A stretch of 64,000 bases of DNA from an uncultured Pseudomonadota bacterium (GCA_913061235.1 CAJXTB010000023.1:38780-102779); one strand, 5' to 3'. Shown: positions 51,828 through 61,015, counted from the first letter of the stretch. Made by a program: numbers and translations. Notes: generated from the letters alone by a model not told the origin.

Positions 51828-53354
51828 ATGCATCGCTCAGTGTTTGGTCTAGGTCTGCTGTTTGTGTCTAGTGTGGCCTCTGCAACACCGGTTCAGCTCC
51901 AACACACCGGTAGGGTGCTCGACAATGATGGCACCCCTGTCACCAGCGAAGTCACCCTACGGTTAGCCCTGTGGGATGCAGATTCTGGCGGGACCGAGCT
52001 GTGGAGCGAGGCCTACACGCTGACGCCGGATCAGGGGTTCTACTCGGTGACACTGGGTTCCGACACGGGCTCGAATGCACTCGACCACTCGGTGCTGGAT
52101 TCTGGACGATGGATTCAGCTGTCTCGAGTGGCTGCAGACCTGAGCGTGTCTGACCTCGGAGCCCGTCAAGCGCTGAACTCGGTTCCGTTCGCGGCCCATG
52201 CTGTTCAGGCAACCAATGCAACATCGGCTGACTACGCGACGACAGCGGGCAGCGCGGACAGCGCCACGAGTGCGGACAGTGCGACATCGGCTGACTACGC
52301 GACGACAGCGGGCAGCGCGGACACGGCCACGAGTGCGGACAGTGCAACATCGGCTGACTACGCGACGACAGCGGGCAGTGCGGACAGCGCCACGAGCGCC
52401 GACTCAGCGACCTACGCGACGACGGCCGGCTCTGCGACATCTGCAGATACGGCGGTGTCCGCAGATACCCTGGATGGCATGACGCTGGGCACGCTTCAGG
52501 CCCAGAGCCGCGCAATGGGCAACGTCCAGACGAATGGCTGTTTTCAGCAAGGATTTGAGGGCTGGGAAGTACACTCTGGCACTGGCTCCGTGGTCTCCAG
52601 CAGCACGTCCATCTGTGGAACCACGGCCTACCAGAACTCTGCGAACAGCTCCCATTGGATTCGGTCTAGCGCTGACCATCCAGTAGACCGGTCTGCCACA
52701 TACGAAGTGTCTGGCTCCTTCCGGCGTGCTGACCTGACCGGTACCCAAGGCAGTGTCTTCCTGGCAGTTGTCTTGTACGACAGCAATGGCGCCAACATCG
52801 GTGGAGACGGCACGTGGTGGTACTACCCTGCGAGCTCGCAGGCCCTCGCGGATACCGACTGGCACACCTACACCGCGACCTTTGGCGCCGGAACTGAACG
52901 TCCACTCCCCGCGAACGCGAGCTTCTTTGGGGTTGGCGCCATCCTCAACTACAACGGCACGTCGGATGGCCGGACGTACCAAGTGAGCGGCATTGGTATC
53001 CAGCGGCTGCCCAGTACACAGTCTCAGTGGACCGCCCCGACGTTTCAGAATGGCTGGGTTGACTACGACAATGGGTATGCAGAACCAGGGTACACGCGCG
53101 ATGCGGCTGGAATCGTACGGTTGCGTGGACTGATTCGGTCAGGTTCCACGGTGGATGGCGTCTTAGCATTCACGTTGCCAGCAGGCATGCGTCCGCAAGG
53201 ACGACGCTTGTTCGCCTGTAGCACCGATGCTGGCGGAGTGGGCAGCGAGGGGATGCGTGCGCGGTGCGACGTGCTCTCGGATGGCCGCGTCTTACTCTAC
53301 GGTGTTTCCGCGGCCTGGGTGTCGCTCGATGGCATCACCTTCTCGGTCGACTAG
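51828..53354 (+). CDS. Secreted HQGRL-domain fibre protein with Ala/Thr/Ser repeats and tail-fibre-like C-terminus
   Basis: A 508-residue protein (GGGGG before the ATG at 51828; signal MHRSVFGLGLLFVSSVASA). Residues 20-120 are the shared HQGRL domain (LQHTGRVLDNDGTPVTS, LALWDADSGGTELWSE, QGFYSVTLGS). Residues about 130-215 are nearly pure Ala/Ser/Thr/Asp repeats (ATSADYATTAGSADSATSAD), likely a coiled or triple-stranded stalk. Residues about 225-390 are a carbohydrate-binding-module-like beta-sandwich (CFQQGFEGWEVHSGTG). The last 110 residues (FQNGWVDYDNGYAEPGYTRD, IVRLRGLIRSG, FTLPAGMRPQGRR, WVSLDGITF) follow a C-terminal domain common on phage tail fibres. A perfect hairpin terminator follows. 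Confidence 0.72.
   Translation: MHRSVFGLGLLFVSSVASATPVQLQHTGRVLDNDGTPVTSEVTLRLALWDADSGGTELWSEAYTLTPDQGFYSVTLGSDTGSNALDHSVLDSGRWIQLSRVAADLSVSDLGARQALNSVPFAAHAVQATNATSADYATTAGSADSATSADSATSADYATTAGSADTATSADSATSADYATTAGSADSATSADSATYATTAGSATSADTAVSADTLDGMTLGTLQAQSRAMGNVQTNGCFQQGFEGWEVHSGTGSVVSSSTSICGTTAYQNSANSSHWIRSSADHPVDRSATYEVSGSFRRADLTGTQGSVFLAVVLYDSNGANIGGDGTWWYYPASSQALADTDWHTYTATFGAGTERPLPANASFFGVGAILNYNGTSDGRTYQVSGIGIQRLPSTQSQWTAPTFQNGWVDYDNGYAEPGYTRDAAGIVRLRGLIRSGSTVDGVLAFTLPAGMRPQGRRLFACSTDAGGVGSEGMRARCDVLSDGRVLLYGVSAAWVSLDGITFSVD
52221..52409 (+). repeat. Three 63-base coding repeats (SADYATTAGSADSATSADSAT)
   Basis: Each unit starts ACATCGGCTGACTACGCGAC at 52221, 52284 and 52347 and encodes 21 Ser/Ala/Asp/Thr residues. 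A degenerate fourth copy follows. Perfect 63-base phase in frame. Confidence 0.85.
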
Positions 53355-53379
53355 GCAGCAACTCAACGCCACAAACAGT

Positions 53380-53414
53380 TCGAGGGTGGCGCCGAAATGG
53401 CGCCACCCTCGAAG
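53380..53414 (+). terminator. Perfect 15-bp hairpin after the tail-fibre-like gene
   Basis: TTCGAGGGTGGCGCC (53380-53394) and its exact complement (53400-53414) flank GAAAT, 25 bases past the stop at 53354. The stem is GC-rich; the T-tract is absent. Confidence 0.7.
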
Positions 53415-53530
53415 GTTGAAGCAGTGTAGAGCGAATTCCCTACGCCACCTCCCACCAGGCTGTCTTCTTGGGGCACGGACGGTTACCCGGTGGATATAGA
53501 CACCTCTGCAACCACCGTGCCAGTTAGTGG

Positions 53531-53553
53531 ATTAACGGTTGAACGTCGTTAAT
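53531..53553. promoter_or_regulatory. ATTAACG inverted repeat between convergent genes
   Basis: ATTAACG (53531-53537) and CGTTAAT (53547-53553) are perfect inverted 7-mers spaced by 9 bases in an AT-rich patch. The genes on either side converge, so an operator is not expected. It may be part of the minus gene's terminator or a protein-binding site of another kind. Confidence 0.25.
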
Positions 53554-53609
53554 CTTAGGGTTGCTTGCCTCGGATGTCATGGCGTCTCTCCGAGAGTCGG
53601 ACATGCGTG

Positions 53610-54575
53610 TCATGCCCAGGACAGAACCAGCTTGCCAATGGTGTTGTTGGTACGCAAGTGGTCATGCGCATTTGCAACGTTGTTCATGGGGAATACGCTG
53701 TCGACCACGCCCTGAAGCGCCCCTGACATCAAATGCGGCCACACGTCACGCCGGAAGTGGGTGAGTAGCTCGGTCTTCTCGGCATCCGACCGACCGCGCA
53801 ACACAGACCCTTGAATCCGCAGACGTTTCACCAAGACTTGCGCCAGGGGAATCGTAGCTTCGCGGCCACTTAATAGGCCAATCAGGACCAGCCTGCCGCG
53901 TTGTCCGAGTGCGGTGATGCCCTTTGCAACCGTGTCTGCGCCGACGGGGTCTAGGATAAGGTCGAGGCCTTGGTTGTCCGTCCATTGTGCGACATGTTCG
54001 AGCCAGTCTTGCTCGTGCCGGTTGACCCCACCGCTAGCACCCAGCTCACGGCAGCGCTTCAGCTTGTCTTCGGAGCCCACAACCACCCAGGCGTGAGCGT
54101 TGTGGAGTCGACACAGCTGAATGCCTGCCGTGCCAACGCCGCTGGCTCCCGCATGAAGCAAGACATGCTCACCCGCGGCCAATCCGCCCTCGTGTACGAG
54201 ATTGAGCCAAGCGGTCACCCAGACTTCGGGCAGGGCTGCGGCTTGTTCCAAGGACATGTGGTCGGGTACGTCGAGTAGGTGGGCTGCTGGGCACAAGACA
54301 GACTCGCCGTAGCCACCCCCCACAAGAAGGGCGGCGACGCGCTGTCCGACTTGGCGGTCTACGCCTGGGCCAACGGCATCGATAGTGCCTGAGCACTCCA
54401 GTCCCAAGATGTCGGTCGCACCCTTGGGTGGCGGGTAGCGACCGGAGACTTGTACCAGGTCCGCTCGATTGGCGGCGCTGGAGTGAACCCGGATGCGAAC
54501 CTGTCCGGGTCCAGGCTCAGGTATGGGACGTTCGACCCAGGTCAGAGCTCCATTTTCAGAGATGGCGGCGCGCAT
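53610..54575 (-). CDS. NAD(P)H:quinone oxidoreductase (TP53I3/PIG3-like, zinc-independent)
   Basis: A 321-residue medium-chain dehydrogenase/reductase. The start is the ATG at 54575 (RAAISENGALTWVERPIPEP); a longer frame upstream is from the neighbouring gene's region. Signatures: SSAANRADLVQVSGRYPPPKGATDI-type opening, LGLECSGTIDAVGPG, ALLVGGGYGE, HAGASGVGTAGIQL (NADPH Rossmann), and LDLILDPVGA. Zinc ligands of alcohol dehydrogenases are absent. The pattern R-Y-P-P-P-x-G-A and GGGY fits PIG3-type quinone reductases. It lies 10 bases downstream of the repeat-rich membrane gene. Confidence 0.85.
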   Translation of the reverse strand: MRAAISENGALTWVERPIPEPGPGQVRIRVHSSAANRADLVQVSGRYPPPKGATDILGLECSGTIDAVGPGVDRQVGQRVAALLVGGGYGESVLCPAAHLLDVPDHMSLEQAAALPEVWVTAWLNLVHEGGLAAGEHVLLHAGASGVGTAGIQLCRLHNAHAWVVVGSEDKLKRCRELGASGGVNRHEQDWLEHVAQWTDNQGLDLILDPVGADTVAKGITALGQRGRLVLIGLLSGREATIPLAQVLVKRLRIQGSVLRGRSDAEKTELLTHFRRDVWPHLMSGALQGVVDSVFPMNNVANAHDHLRTNNTIGKLVLSWA

Positions 54576-54585
54576 TATTTGCTCA

Positions 54586-56283
54586 CTAGTTTTGTTTAAC
54601 GACGAACCACTGACGTGCCGCAGTGCCTGGGGCTGGGCGCCAGGTGCCAGCAGCTTGTGTGGCGGAAAGGTTGCCGGAGAAGCTGGCGCTTCCACCGATT
54701 TGCGACAGCGAGATGTCACCCGTAGCGGGGTTGAGCTGTCCCGAGATGGATGTGGTCTCGTTGCCGTTGGGGCCTGCCATTGTCATGGTTCCGGAGACGG
54801 TAGTGCCGCTTTGGCTCGTCACGTTCAGGACCAGCCGAGCTGCACCGTTTGTACCCTGCCAGGTTCCCACCATACTGAGGCCCGCGGGTTCAGGTGCTGG
54901 AGGTTCTGGGACGACGGCAGCCGGTTCGGGTTCGATGACCTCAGGCTCTGGCACGATGACCTCAGGCTCTGGCACGATGACTTCAGGCTCTGGCTCAATG
55001 ACTTCAGGCTCTGGCTCAATGACTTCAGGCTCTGGCTCGATGACTTCGGGCTCGGGTTCAATGACCTCGGGCTCGGGTTCAATGACCTCGGGTTCTGGGT
55101 CCACCAGGTCTGGGTCCACCAGGTCTGGGTCCACCAGGTCTGGGTCCACCAGGTCTGGGTCAACAAGCTCGGGGTCAACAAGCTCGGGGTCGGGTAGGCC
55201 CACGTCGGCTACTGCGGGCAGTTCGGATTGTGCTACCGGTGCGACTGGCGGCGGCGCTGGCGTGACCACCGCTGCTGGGGGCGTCACGGTGCCCTCGGGG
55301 ATGGTCATCGACAGGGTGCCAAGGGTGGCGGTCACACTGACGGCGACAACCAGAACCAAGCTGGCCACTCCGCCCAAGATCAATGGAAGCTTGCTCGGGC
55401 TCTGCTCAGTGGCTGGCCGCAGTGGCTGCGTTTGTGACGCCTGTTCGAGAGCGGCGGCAAGGAGCGCGTCCGGCCTGCCCAGAACGGTGGCTTCTTCGTC
55501 CGCCTCTGCGGAGTTTGGGGCCGTGATTGGGGCAAGTTCGCGCGGTGGGGGAGGAACTTCGGAGAAGACTTCCTGGCTCTGGAAGACGGGCTTTTCTTGC
55601 GAGTCGTCTCGTAGCGGCTGTGGCGGCAGCATGAAGACCGGTGCCATCGCCGACTGGAGGCTCGGCTCTTCGGTCGACGGTGGCACCCACCCGGGTGATG
55701 CGGGGGCGTCGACGGCGACAGTGCCGAACGTCATGAGGTCCTTGCTGTCCTCCGGGGTGTCGTCGTCAATCGTGATGGTCTCGAGGGACGACGTCAGACC
55801 GCTGTCCTGAAGTGCTGCCCGTTCCACGAGGTCGCGTGCGGCGTCCATGAACCCGTCTCGTTCGGGCTCCGGTTGTTCGCTCATTCCAGGGGGGCGGAAT
55901 GAGAATCCAGCGGCACTTCCGAACGAGTAGGCGTCTTCCTCGTCTTCTTCGTCTTCGTCGAACGAAATCTGAAGCTCTGGTTCATGCAGAGAGAGTTGGT
56001 CCTCTGCCCCCAAGTCATCCGGGTCGAAGGGGCCGCTCTTGGCTTTGCGCTTCTTCCACTGGCTCTCGCCTTCGTCCAACAAACGCCGCAGCTCGGTCTG
56101 GTGGGTCATCAGGAAGGTGGCTTCGGTGGCGCGGTCGCCACTTCGGAAGTTCCATGCGGCCCAGCGCAGCGACTTGTCCAGGCCATCTTCGCCGGTCGCG
56201 CCGTGCGTCTTCAGGTAGCGGGCAAAGCTTCGAGCCCCCACATCTTTGAGGAACGAAGTGAGTTCAGGGGCTCCAAGACTCAC
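54586..56283 (-). CDS. Single-pass membrane protein with DPDLV and EPEPEVI repeats
   Basis: A 565-residue protein. The GTG at 56283 is preferred (GGAGG then 5 bases) over one at 56289. Residues 1-90 are a conserved-looking helical domain ([20 protein letters not shown]). Residues 90-300 are acidic and Pro-rich, as in disordered cytosolic regions. One membrane segment lies at about 303-325 ([20 protein letters not shown]). Outside it, six 5-residue repeats of [10 protein letters not shown] and eight 7-residue repeats of EPEPEVI form a rigid acidic stalk (about 360-450). A small beta-barrel-like C-terminal domain follows ([19 protein letters not shown]). The stalk may span the peptidoglycan to place the barrel. 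Confidence 0.7.
   Translation of the reverse strand: MSLGAPELTSFLKDVGARSFARYLKTHGATGEDGLDKSLRWAAWNFRSGDRATEATFLMTHQTELRRLLDEGESQWKKRKAKSGPFDPDDLGAEDQLSLHEPELQISFDEDEEDEEDAYSFGSAAGFSFRPPGMSEQPEPERDGFMDAARDLVERAALQDSGLTSSLETITIDDDTPEDSKDLMTFGTVAVDAPASPGWVPPSTEEPSLQSAMAPVFMLPPQPLRDDSQEKPVFQSQEVFSEVPPPPRELAPITAPNSAEADEEATVLGRPDALLAAALEQASQTQPLRPATEQSPSKLPLILGGVASLVLVVAVSVTATLGTLSMTIPEGTVTPPAAVVTPAPPPVAPVAQSELPAVADVGLPDPELVDPELVDPDLVDPDLVDPDLVDPDLVDPEPEVIEPEPEVIEPEPEVIEPEPEVIEPEPEVIEPEPEVIVPEPEVIVPEPEVIEPEPAAVVPEPPAPEPAGLSMVGTWQGTNGAARLVLNVTSQSGTTVSGTMTMAGPNGNETTSISGQLNPATGDISLSQIGGSASFSGNLSATQAAGTWRPAPGTAARQWFVVKQN
54934..55191 (-). repeat. 15-base x6 and 21-base x8 coding repeats
   Basis: Read on the minus strand, 55191-55102 encodes six D-P-(D/E)-L-V pentapeptides (15 bases each) and 55101-54934 encodes eight seven-residue (E/V/D)-P-E-P-E-V-I units (21 bases each). 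Both stay in frame. Confidence 0.85.
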
Positions 56284-56388
56284 GCACACCTCCGTTCGCC
56301 CAGATGGGCGGACAGAGTTTTGGTGCGTGGTGGTCTCCCCAACATTGCCGTTACGGCGCTCTCCCCTTGCCAGAGCCGCATTCTACGC

Positions 56389-57744
56389 CTATTCGAGCTG
56401 CTCGTCGTCGGTATTTAGTAGCCACATCAATAGCCCTGCGGTGAGACGCACATTGTCTTGCAGTACCTGACGGTCGATTTTCTCAAGCGTGTCGGCGCGG
56501 GTGTGGTGAATGGGCCAGTAGTTGGTGGTGTCGTGATCAACGCCGAACCCAATGGTTCCAGTCTTTACGAGCGGGCTAATGTCGGACCCTGCATAGTTTT
56601 CTCGGGCAGTAAAGTCACTATCAGTGAGCCGTGCAATGAAGCGTGCAGCGCGTTCGGGGTCCGTGTCACCGCTTGTCGAATCCACGGCGTGAACGCGGAA
56701 GCCTGTCGCGGGTCCGGCGCCAGTGTCCGACTCGACCGCAGCAACGTGTCGGTCGGAGGGGTGTGCGCCCGGGTAGGCCGAACCACCAGCGAGGCCGCTC
56801 TCTTCGTTGGTGTACAGAACGAGTCGCAGGGTTCGCTTGCTTGGACCTAGAGAAATAACGTCTCGTGCTGCTTCCCATGCCAACAGACAGCCAGCGCCGT
56901 CGTCTTGCGCGCCTTGGCCAACGTCCCATGAGTCTAGGTGGCATCCGACTACGACTACCTGCTCTGGGAACTCAACTCCGCGCTTCTCCGCCACCACATT
57001 GGCGGTTTCAACGGTGCCAATAGAGTGTGCACCGAGGTCTACACGGATGCGTACGGCAACCCCATCTCGCTGGCGACGGTGCATCCACTCGGCATCTTCT
57101 AGCGTCAGGGCAACTGCCGGAATGGGGGGTGTCTCATCGAAGTTCGTCACGCCGGTGTGCGGTGTGTTCAGGCTGACCGGCGCGATGCTCCGGACTAGAG
57201 CGACTACAGCGCCCTGTTCGGCGGCTAGACGTGGACCAGCAACGCGGTAGGCGACGGTCTCGCCGTAGGTCGTGAAGGGCACATTGAACAGGACGGCCTT
57301 ACCGGCCACGCTGTCGCCAAGCGCCGTCAGCTCATCAAACGACGTCACCACCACAACATCCACGTCGATAGGGCCGTCGGGTGTTCCTGCGCTGTTGCCG
57401 AGTGCCAATACGTTTAGCAGGCGGTTGTCGGGAAGTACGGAGACCCGTTCGTGGCCGCGTACCCAGCCTTCTGCCTGAACCGGTTCTGCAGTGACGCTGT
57501 CGAAACCGTCTTGTTCAAGCTCACTGACGGACCACTCAATGGCCTGGGTGAGCGTGTCTGAGCCGGTGATGCGGTGGCCAATGTCGTCACACAGATGAGT
57601 GAGACGCTGCCACGCGAGCTCATCGTCCGCAGCAGCAGCATCCAGCAGTGCTGGAATCTCTTCTGGAGCCGCGGCAGTGGCGACGGGGACTCGGCTGTGG
57701 CAGCCCAGAGCAAGGAGGGCGAGCAGGGCGGTACGTGGTGGCAT
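56389..57744 (-). CDS. M28-family metallopeptidase lipoprotein (CPQ/PGCP-like)
   Basis: A 451-residue lipoprotein (signal MPPRTALLALLALGCHS, Cys15 in lipobox ALGC). The N-terminal part has helix CDDIGHRITGSDTLTQAIEW and an inserted protease-associated (PA) domain (SFDELTALGDSVAGKAVLFN). The M28 dinuclear-zinc site follows: VVVGCHLDSWDVG (His, Asp), GAQDDGAGCLL, TNEESGLAGG (catalytic Glu/zinc Glu), VESDTGAG (Asp) and PIHHTRADT (His). The arrangement resembles vertebrate carboxypeptidase Q, which cuts dipeptides. The envelope location follows from the lipobox. It may recycle peptides or process exported proteins. Confidence 0.88.
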   Translation of the reverse strand: MPPRTALLALLALGCHSRVPVATAAAPEEIPALLDAAAADDELAWQRLTHLCDDIGHRITGSDTLTQAIEWSVSELEQDGFDSVTAEPVQAEGWVRGHERVSVLPDNRLLNVLALGNSAGTPDGPIDVDVVVVTSFDELTALGDSVAGKAVLFNVPFTTYGETVAYRVAGPRLAAEQGAVVALVRSIAPVSLNTPHTGVTNFDETPPIPAVALTLEDAEWMHRRQRDGVAVRIRVDLGAHSIGTVETANVVAEKRGVEFPEQVVVVGCHLDSWDVGQGAQDDGAGCLLAWEAARDVISLGPSKRTLRLVLYTNEESGLAGGSAYPGAHPSDRHVAAVESDTGAGPATGFRVHAVDSTSGDTDPERAARFIARLTDSDFTARENYAGSDISPLVKTGTIGFGVDHDTTNYWPIHHTRADTLEKIDRQVLQDNVRLTAGLLMWLLNTDDEQLE

Positions 57745-57815
57745 GGGACTCCTGAAGCGCGTGTCTTAGCGTCTTCTCCACGAAGCGGTCTGTCACCGTG
57801 CGTTAGACCGCGCTC

Positions 57816-59360
57816 ATGGCAACTTCTCCCTCGTTTTGGTCTCGCGCGCTGCAGCGTTCACTTGGTCTTGGTCTGGTCGCTGGTGGTATCGAGGCCGTGG
57901 GTCTCGCAGCCACTCTGACAGCACCCTATGGGGTGGTGGGCTTCGTGGGTCTCGGCTTGATGGCTGTGTTGACAATGTCGGTTGTTGGGTTGCTTTTAGG
58001 CGTTCCTGCGGCTGTTCTGGTGTCCATCTCCCAGCGAGGCGAGGCTGACGAGCGGACCGGTGCTGCTGTCATGGCCTTTGTGGCGACGGGGTTGTGCGCC
58101 TGGTTTTTGTGGGGCGCTGCGTGGACGCTTGTTGACCAGGGGCGAACCGTTCCGGCGGTCTTCTTCTCCATGCTGCCGGTTCCGTTTGGCTTTGTGGTGG
58201 CGTTCAATGCTCGCTACTGGCTTCGTCGTAGTCGCCGTGGAGACTCCGGTCTGTCATGGCTACCGGTCGCTGCTGGAGCGTCTGTTGTGTTGGTCATCCT
58301 TGCAGCCGTCGTACACGTGGCTCGCGATACCTCTGGCAATGGCGCGCTCGCCGGCGACCCCAGCATTGTCTGGATCACCGTCGATAGCTTGCCGGTGGAC
58401 CACCACGGGGATGCGTGGATGGACGGAGTGCCAGGCGCGGTCCGATTCAGCCAAGCCATCGCGCCCACGCCGTCGGTTCGTGCAGGAGCTGCCTCGGTAT
58501 TGACGGGGTTGCATCCGCTGCGGTCGGGTGTGGTCACAGACACCCAGCGCTTGAATCGCGGCCTGACCACGTTGCCGGCAGCGTTTGAGGGAGAAGGCTA
58601 CGCCACGGCAGGCTTCGTCGGACACCCTCTGCTCGCCAGCGAGTCGGGTTTGGCCAACGGCTTTCGCGTGTACGACGACCGCATGGGGGCATTCGGTGGA
58701 CTTGCACGAGTCTCTGTGTTGCGTCGGCTCGGTCTGGACACGGGGGACCGAACCTCCAGCGATGTCGCAGACGCGTTCATTGCCTGGCATGCGGGGCGCA
58801 CTGCTCGTCCATTGTTTGCTTGGGTTCACTTGTCTGCAGAAGATGCAGATGCTGCGATTGAGCGCATTGTTGACGCTGTTCAAGACAGTGACGCTGCCTC
58901 CGAGACGCACATCGCCGTGGCCGGTCTCTCCCATGTTGGAACGGTTGGCGTGAGCGACCGTGAAGTGCGTGTGCCGGTGGTTCTGCTGGCACCGGGGCGC
59001 GACATGAGCAAGTTCGTTGTGGCCTCTCAGGTGCGGACCTACGACCTAGGTCCCACCGCACTGCGCTACGCCCAGCTCGACGACCTGTCGGTGACCGAGG
59101 GTATTGAGCTGTTGGGCTATGGAACAGGCGTTCGTACTGTTCCGCTTCCGGTCGTGACCTTGGGTGAAGGCCGCATTGGTCTACGCTCGGGTGGTGTGGC
59201 GTATGAGCAGGACTTGGAAGCAGGGAATCAGCGCATCTTTGACTTGGGCGGCGACGTGACAGAAGACGTATCCGAGGCACAACCGGAAGCGTTGGCGCGT
59301 GCACGCAGCATGCTCAGCGCAGAGGTCATGGCCTACCGTGCATTGTTGGGGGTGAACTGA
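57816..59360 (+). CDS. Membrane protein with degenerate sulfatase/phosphatase-like domain
   Basis: A 514-residue protein with five hydrophobic segments up to about 165. An alkaline-phosphatase-superfamily periplasmic domain follows: IVWITVDSLPVDHHGDAW corresponds to the usual V-x-L-I-x-x-D-x-x-R start. TPSVRAGAASVLTGLHPLRS corresponds to the active-site stretch, but the nucleophile Cys/Ser-x-P-x-R form is changed. Later GYATAGFVGHPLL and HIAVAGLSHVGTVG lie where metal His/Asp normally sit. The chain is shorter than true sulfatases, so activity is uncertain. Its stop overlaps the xseA start by one base, so the two are translationally coupled; no link in function is known. Confidence 0.65.
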   Translation: MATSPSFWSRALQRSLGLGLVAGGIEAVGLAATLTAPYGVVGFVGLGLMAVLTMSVVGLLLGVPAAVLVSISQRGEADERTGAAVMAFVATGLCAWFLWGAAWTLVDQGRTVPAVFFSMLPVPFGFVVAFNARYWLRRSRRGDSGLSWLPVAAGASVVLVILAAVVHVARDTSGNGALAGDPSIVWITVDSLPVDHHGDAWMDGVPGAVRFSQAIAPTPSVRAGAASVLTGLHPLRSGVVTDTQRLNRGLTTLPAAFEGEGYATAGFVGHPLLASESGLANGFRVYDDRMGAFGGLARVSVLRRLGLDTGDRTSSDVADAFIAWHAGRTARPLFAWVHLSAEDADAAIERIVDAVQDSDAASETHIAVAGLSHVGTVGVSDREVRVPVVLLAPGRDMSKFVVASQVRTYDLGPTALRYAQLDDLSVTEGIELLGYGTGVRTVPLPVVTLGEGRIGLRSGGVAYEQDLEAGNQRIFDLGGDVTEDVSEAQPEALARARSMLSAEVMAYRALLGVN

Positions 59361-60634
59361 TGCGTCAATACTCGGTCCAGTCGTTGATGGATGAGGTCGG
59401 TCGTGGCATCTCGGAGCGCTACCCTCGGGTAATGGTCGAGGCAGAGGTGGCCCAGCTGACAGTAGCGGCGTCTGGTCATGCCTACATTTTGCTTCGTGAG
59501 CCGGGTACGCAGCGGGCGGCGGCGACGCTGAGTGCGGTGTGTTGGAAGAGCACCTGGCGTGGGCTTAAGAGTCGCCCGAAACCGGGCGACCGTGTGGTTG
59601 CACGGGGGAAGTTGAGTGTGTACGCCCAGCGCGGCTCGGTTCAACTCAGCGTCAATGACATTCAGCCTGCAGGGGCGGGTGCCTTGGCCAAGCAGATTGC
59701 CGAGCGCATTGCGCGGCTGACCGCAGACGGCCTGTTGGACCCGACTCGCAAGAAGCCGTTGCCCAAGGTGCCTCGTTTCATTGGACTCGTCGCATCTCCC
59801 ACCAGTGCAGCCGTTCAGGACTTTCTCCGGGTCAGCCGCGAGCGGTTTCCGGCAACCCGCATCTTGCTCTCTCCCGCCGTCACACAGGGCGTTGAAGCTC
59901 CAAGTAGCGTCGTCCGAGCCCTAGACCTGCTGGCTGAAGATGGGCGCTCCGAAGTTGTGGTCGTGACACGCGGTGGCGGCAGCAAAGAAGACCTGATGGC
60001 CTTTCAGGACGAGCAACTCGCTCGATACGTCGCCGCTTTCGCCATTCCAGTGGTCTCAGCCGTCGGCCACCAAATCGACACCACGCTCATTGACTTGGTC
60101 GCTGACGTAGCGGTTCCAACGCCTACAGCAGCGGCGGTTGAAGTCCTACCCGATGGCCCGGCGATGTCTCGGTCGGTGGACGAAGTGGATGCCCTGCTTC
60201 ACGCAGCCATTGGCCGGCGTGTGGTCACCGAGAGGTCGCGCCTTCACGCCCTTCGTGCGCGACTTCGTCATCCTGGCCAGCGCTTGGTGGATGTGCGCAA
60301 GCGGCGTGGTGAATTGGTGGACCGTCTTCAGGCTGTCATGGCTCGCAGGCTTGTCGAAGAGCGTGCCCAGGTTGACCGGCAGTGGACCCGCATCGAGCAG
60401 CTCGGCACCGTTGTGGTGACCCAAGCGGCTGGGCGTCTCGCCGCTCAGAGCGCTGCTCTTCAGGCCATGTCGCCGCTTGCCGTACTGTCGCGCGGATACT
60501 CGGTAGTGACGTCGGAAGACGGAGTAGTCTCGGATTGCAGCACCGTGAGTGTTGGAGACACCGTGACGGTGCGCTTGGCCCGTGGACGGCTACACGCGAC
60601 CATCGCCTCAACCCACTCCGACGAGCCCGCGTAG
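59360..60634 (+). CDS. xseA: Exodeoxyribonuclease VII large subunit
   Basis: A 424-residue XseA. An N-terminal OB-fold domain (YSVQSLMDEVGRGISERYPR, MVEAEVAQLT) is followed by the catalytic ExoVII large domain with PRFIGLVASPTSAAVQDFLR, VTRGGGSKEDLMAFQDEQLA and SAVGHQIDTTLIDLVADVAV, all conserved family signatures. The C-terminus has the usual helical coiled-coil and a CTG-YSVVTSEDG tail. ExoVII degrades single-stranded DNA from both ends and needs small-subunit XseB, which I do not see nearby. The ATG at 59360 overlaps the previous stop (TGATG). Its end overlaps the converging membrane gene by 27 bases. Confidence 0.93.
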   Translation: MRQYSVQSLMDEVGRGISERYPRVMVEAEVAQLTVAASGHAYILLREPGTQRAAATLSAVCWKSTWRGLKSRPKPGDRVVARGKLSVYAQRGSVQLSVNDIQPAGAGALAKQIAERIARLTADGLLDPTRKKPLPKVPRFIGLVASPTSAAVQDFLRVSRERFPATRILLSPAVTQGVEAPSSVVRALDLLAEDGRSEVVVVTRGGGSKEDLMAFQDEQLARYVAAFAIPVVSAVGHQIDTTLIDLVADVAVPTPTAAAVEVLPDGPAMSRSVDEVDALLHAAIGRRVVTERSRLHALRARLRHPGQRLVDVRKRRGELVDRLQAVMARRLVEERAQVDRQWTRIEQLGTVVVTQAAGRLAAQSAALQAMSPLAVLSRGYSVVTSEDGVVSDCSTVSVGDTVTVRLARGRLHATIASTHSDEPA

Positions 60635-60979
60635 CGTGTAGAACAGCTGGCCCCACAGCACTTGGTAGTAGCCAAGGCACAGGGCAAGGGTCTGAACGAT
60701 GAACAAGAGAACGACCAGGCCCATGGCCACGTAGGCCACACGTAGAGCGGCGGTGACCGCTTCGGTATCACTGGCCGGTAAGGCTCCGGACTCTACGCGC
60801 TTGCGCTCGGTCTCTACCCGCATCAGGCCAATAAGTACGAGCACCCCGCCGGGGGCACTGGTGCAGAGTAGGCCTACCAAGGCCACAACTGTACCTGTCA
60901 CAATCAAGATGTACGGCAGCGTCAGGCGCGGACCGCGTCGCGGGCCAGAGGCAAATAGGTCGTCTACGCGGTCAGCCAT
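60608..60979 (-). CDS. Small membrane protein with two helices
   Basis: A 123-residue protein starting at the ATG at 60979 (MADRVDDLFASGPRRGPR). Two hydrophobic segments lie at about 20-50 (LPYILIVTGTVVALVGLLC, PGGVLVLIGLM) and 80-105 (VAYVAMGLVVLLFIVQTLALC). The polar linker and C-terminus hold no catalytic motif. It converges with xseA and overlaps its last 27 bases in opposite direction. No family is recognised. Confidence 0.65.
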   Translation of the reverse strand: MADRVDDLFASGPRRGPRLTLPYILIVTGTVVALVGLLCTSAPGGVLVLIGLMRVETERKRVESGALPASDTEAVTAALRVAYVAMGLVVLLFIVQTLALCLGYYQVLWGQLFYTLRGLVGVG

Positions 60980-61015
60980 GGTCAATCCCTAGCCAAGTGT
61001 GTCGCATGTTGCCCG

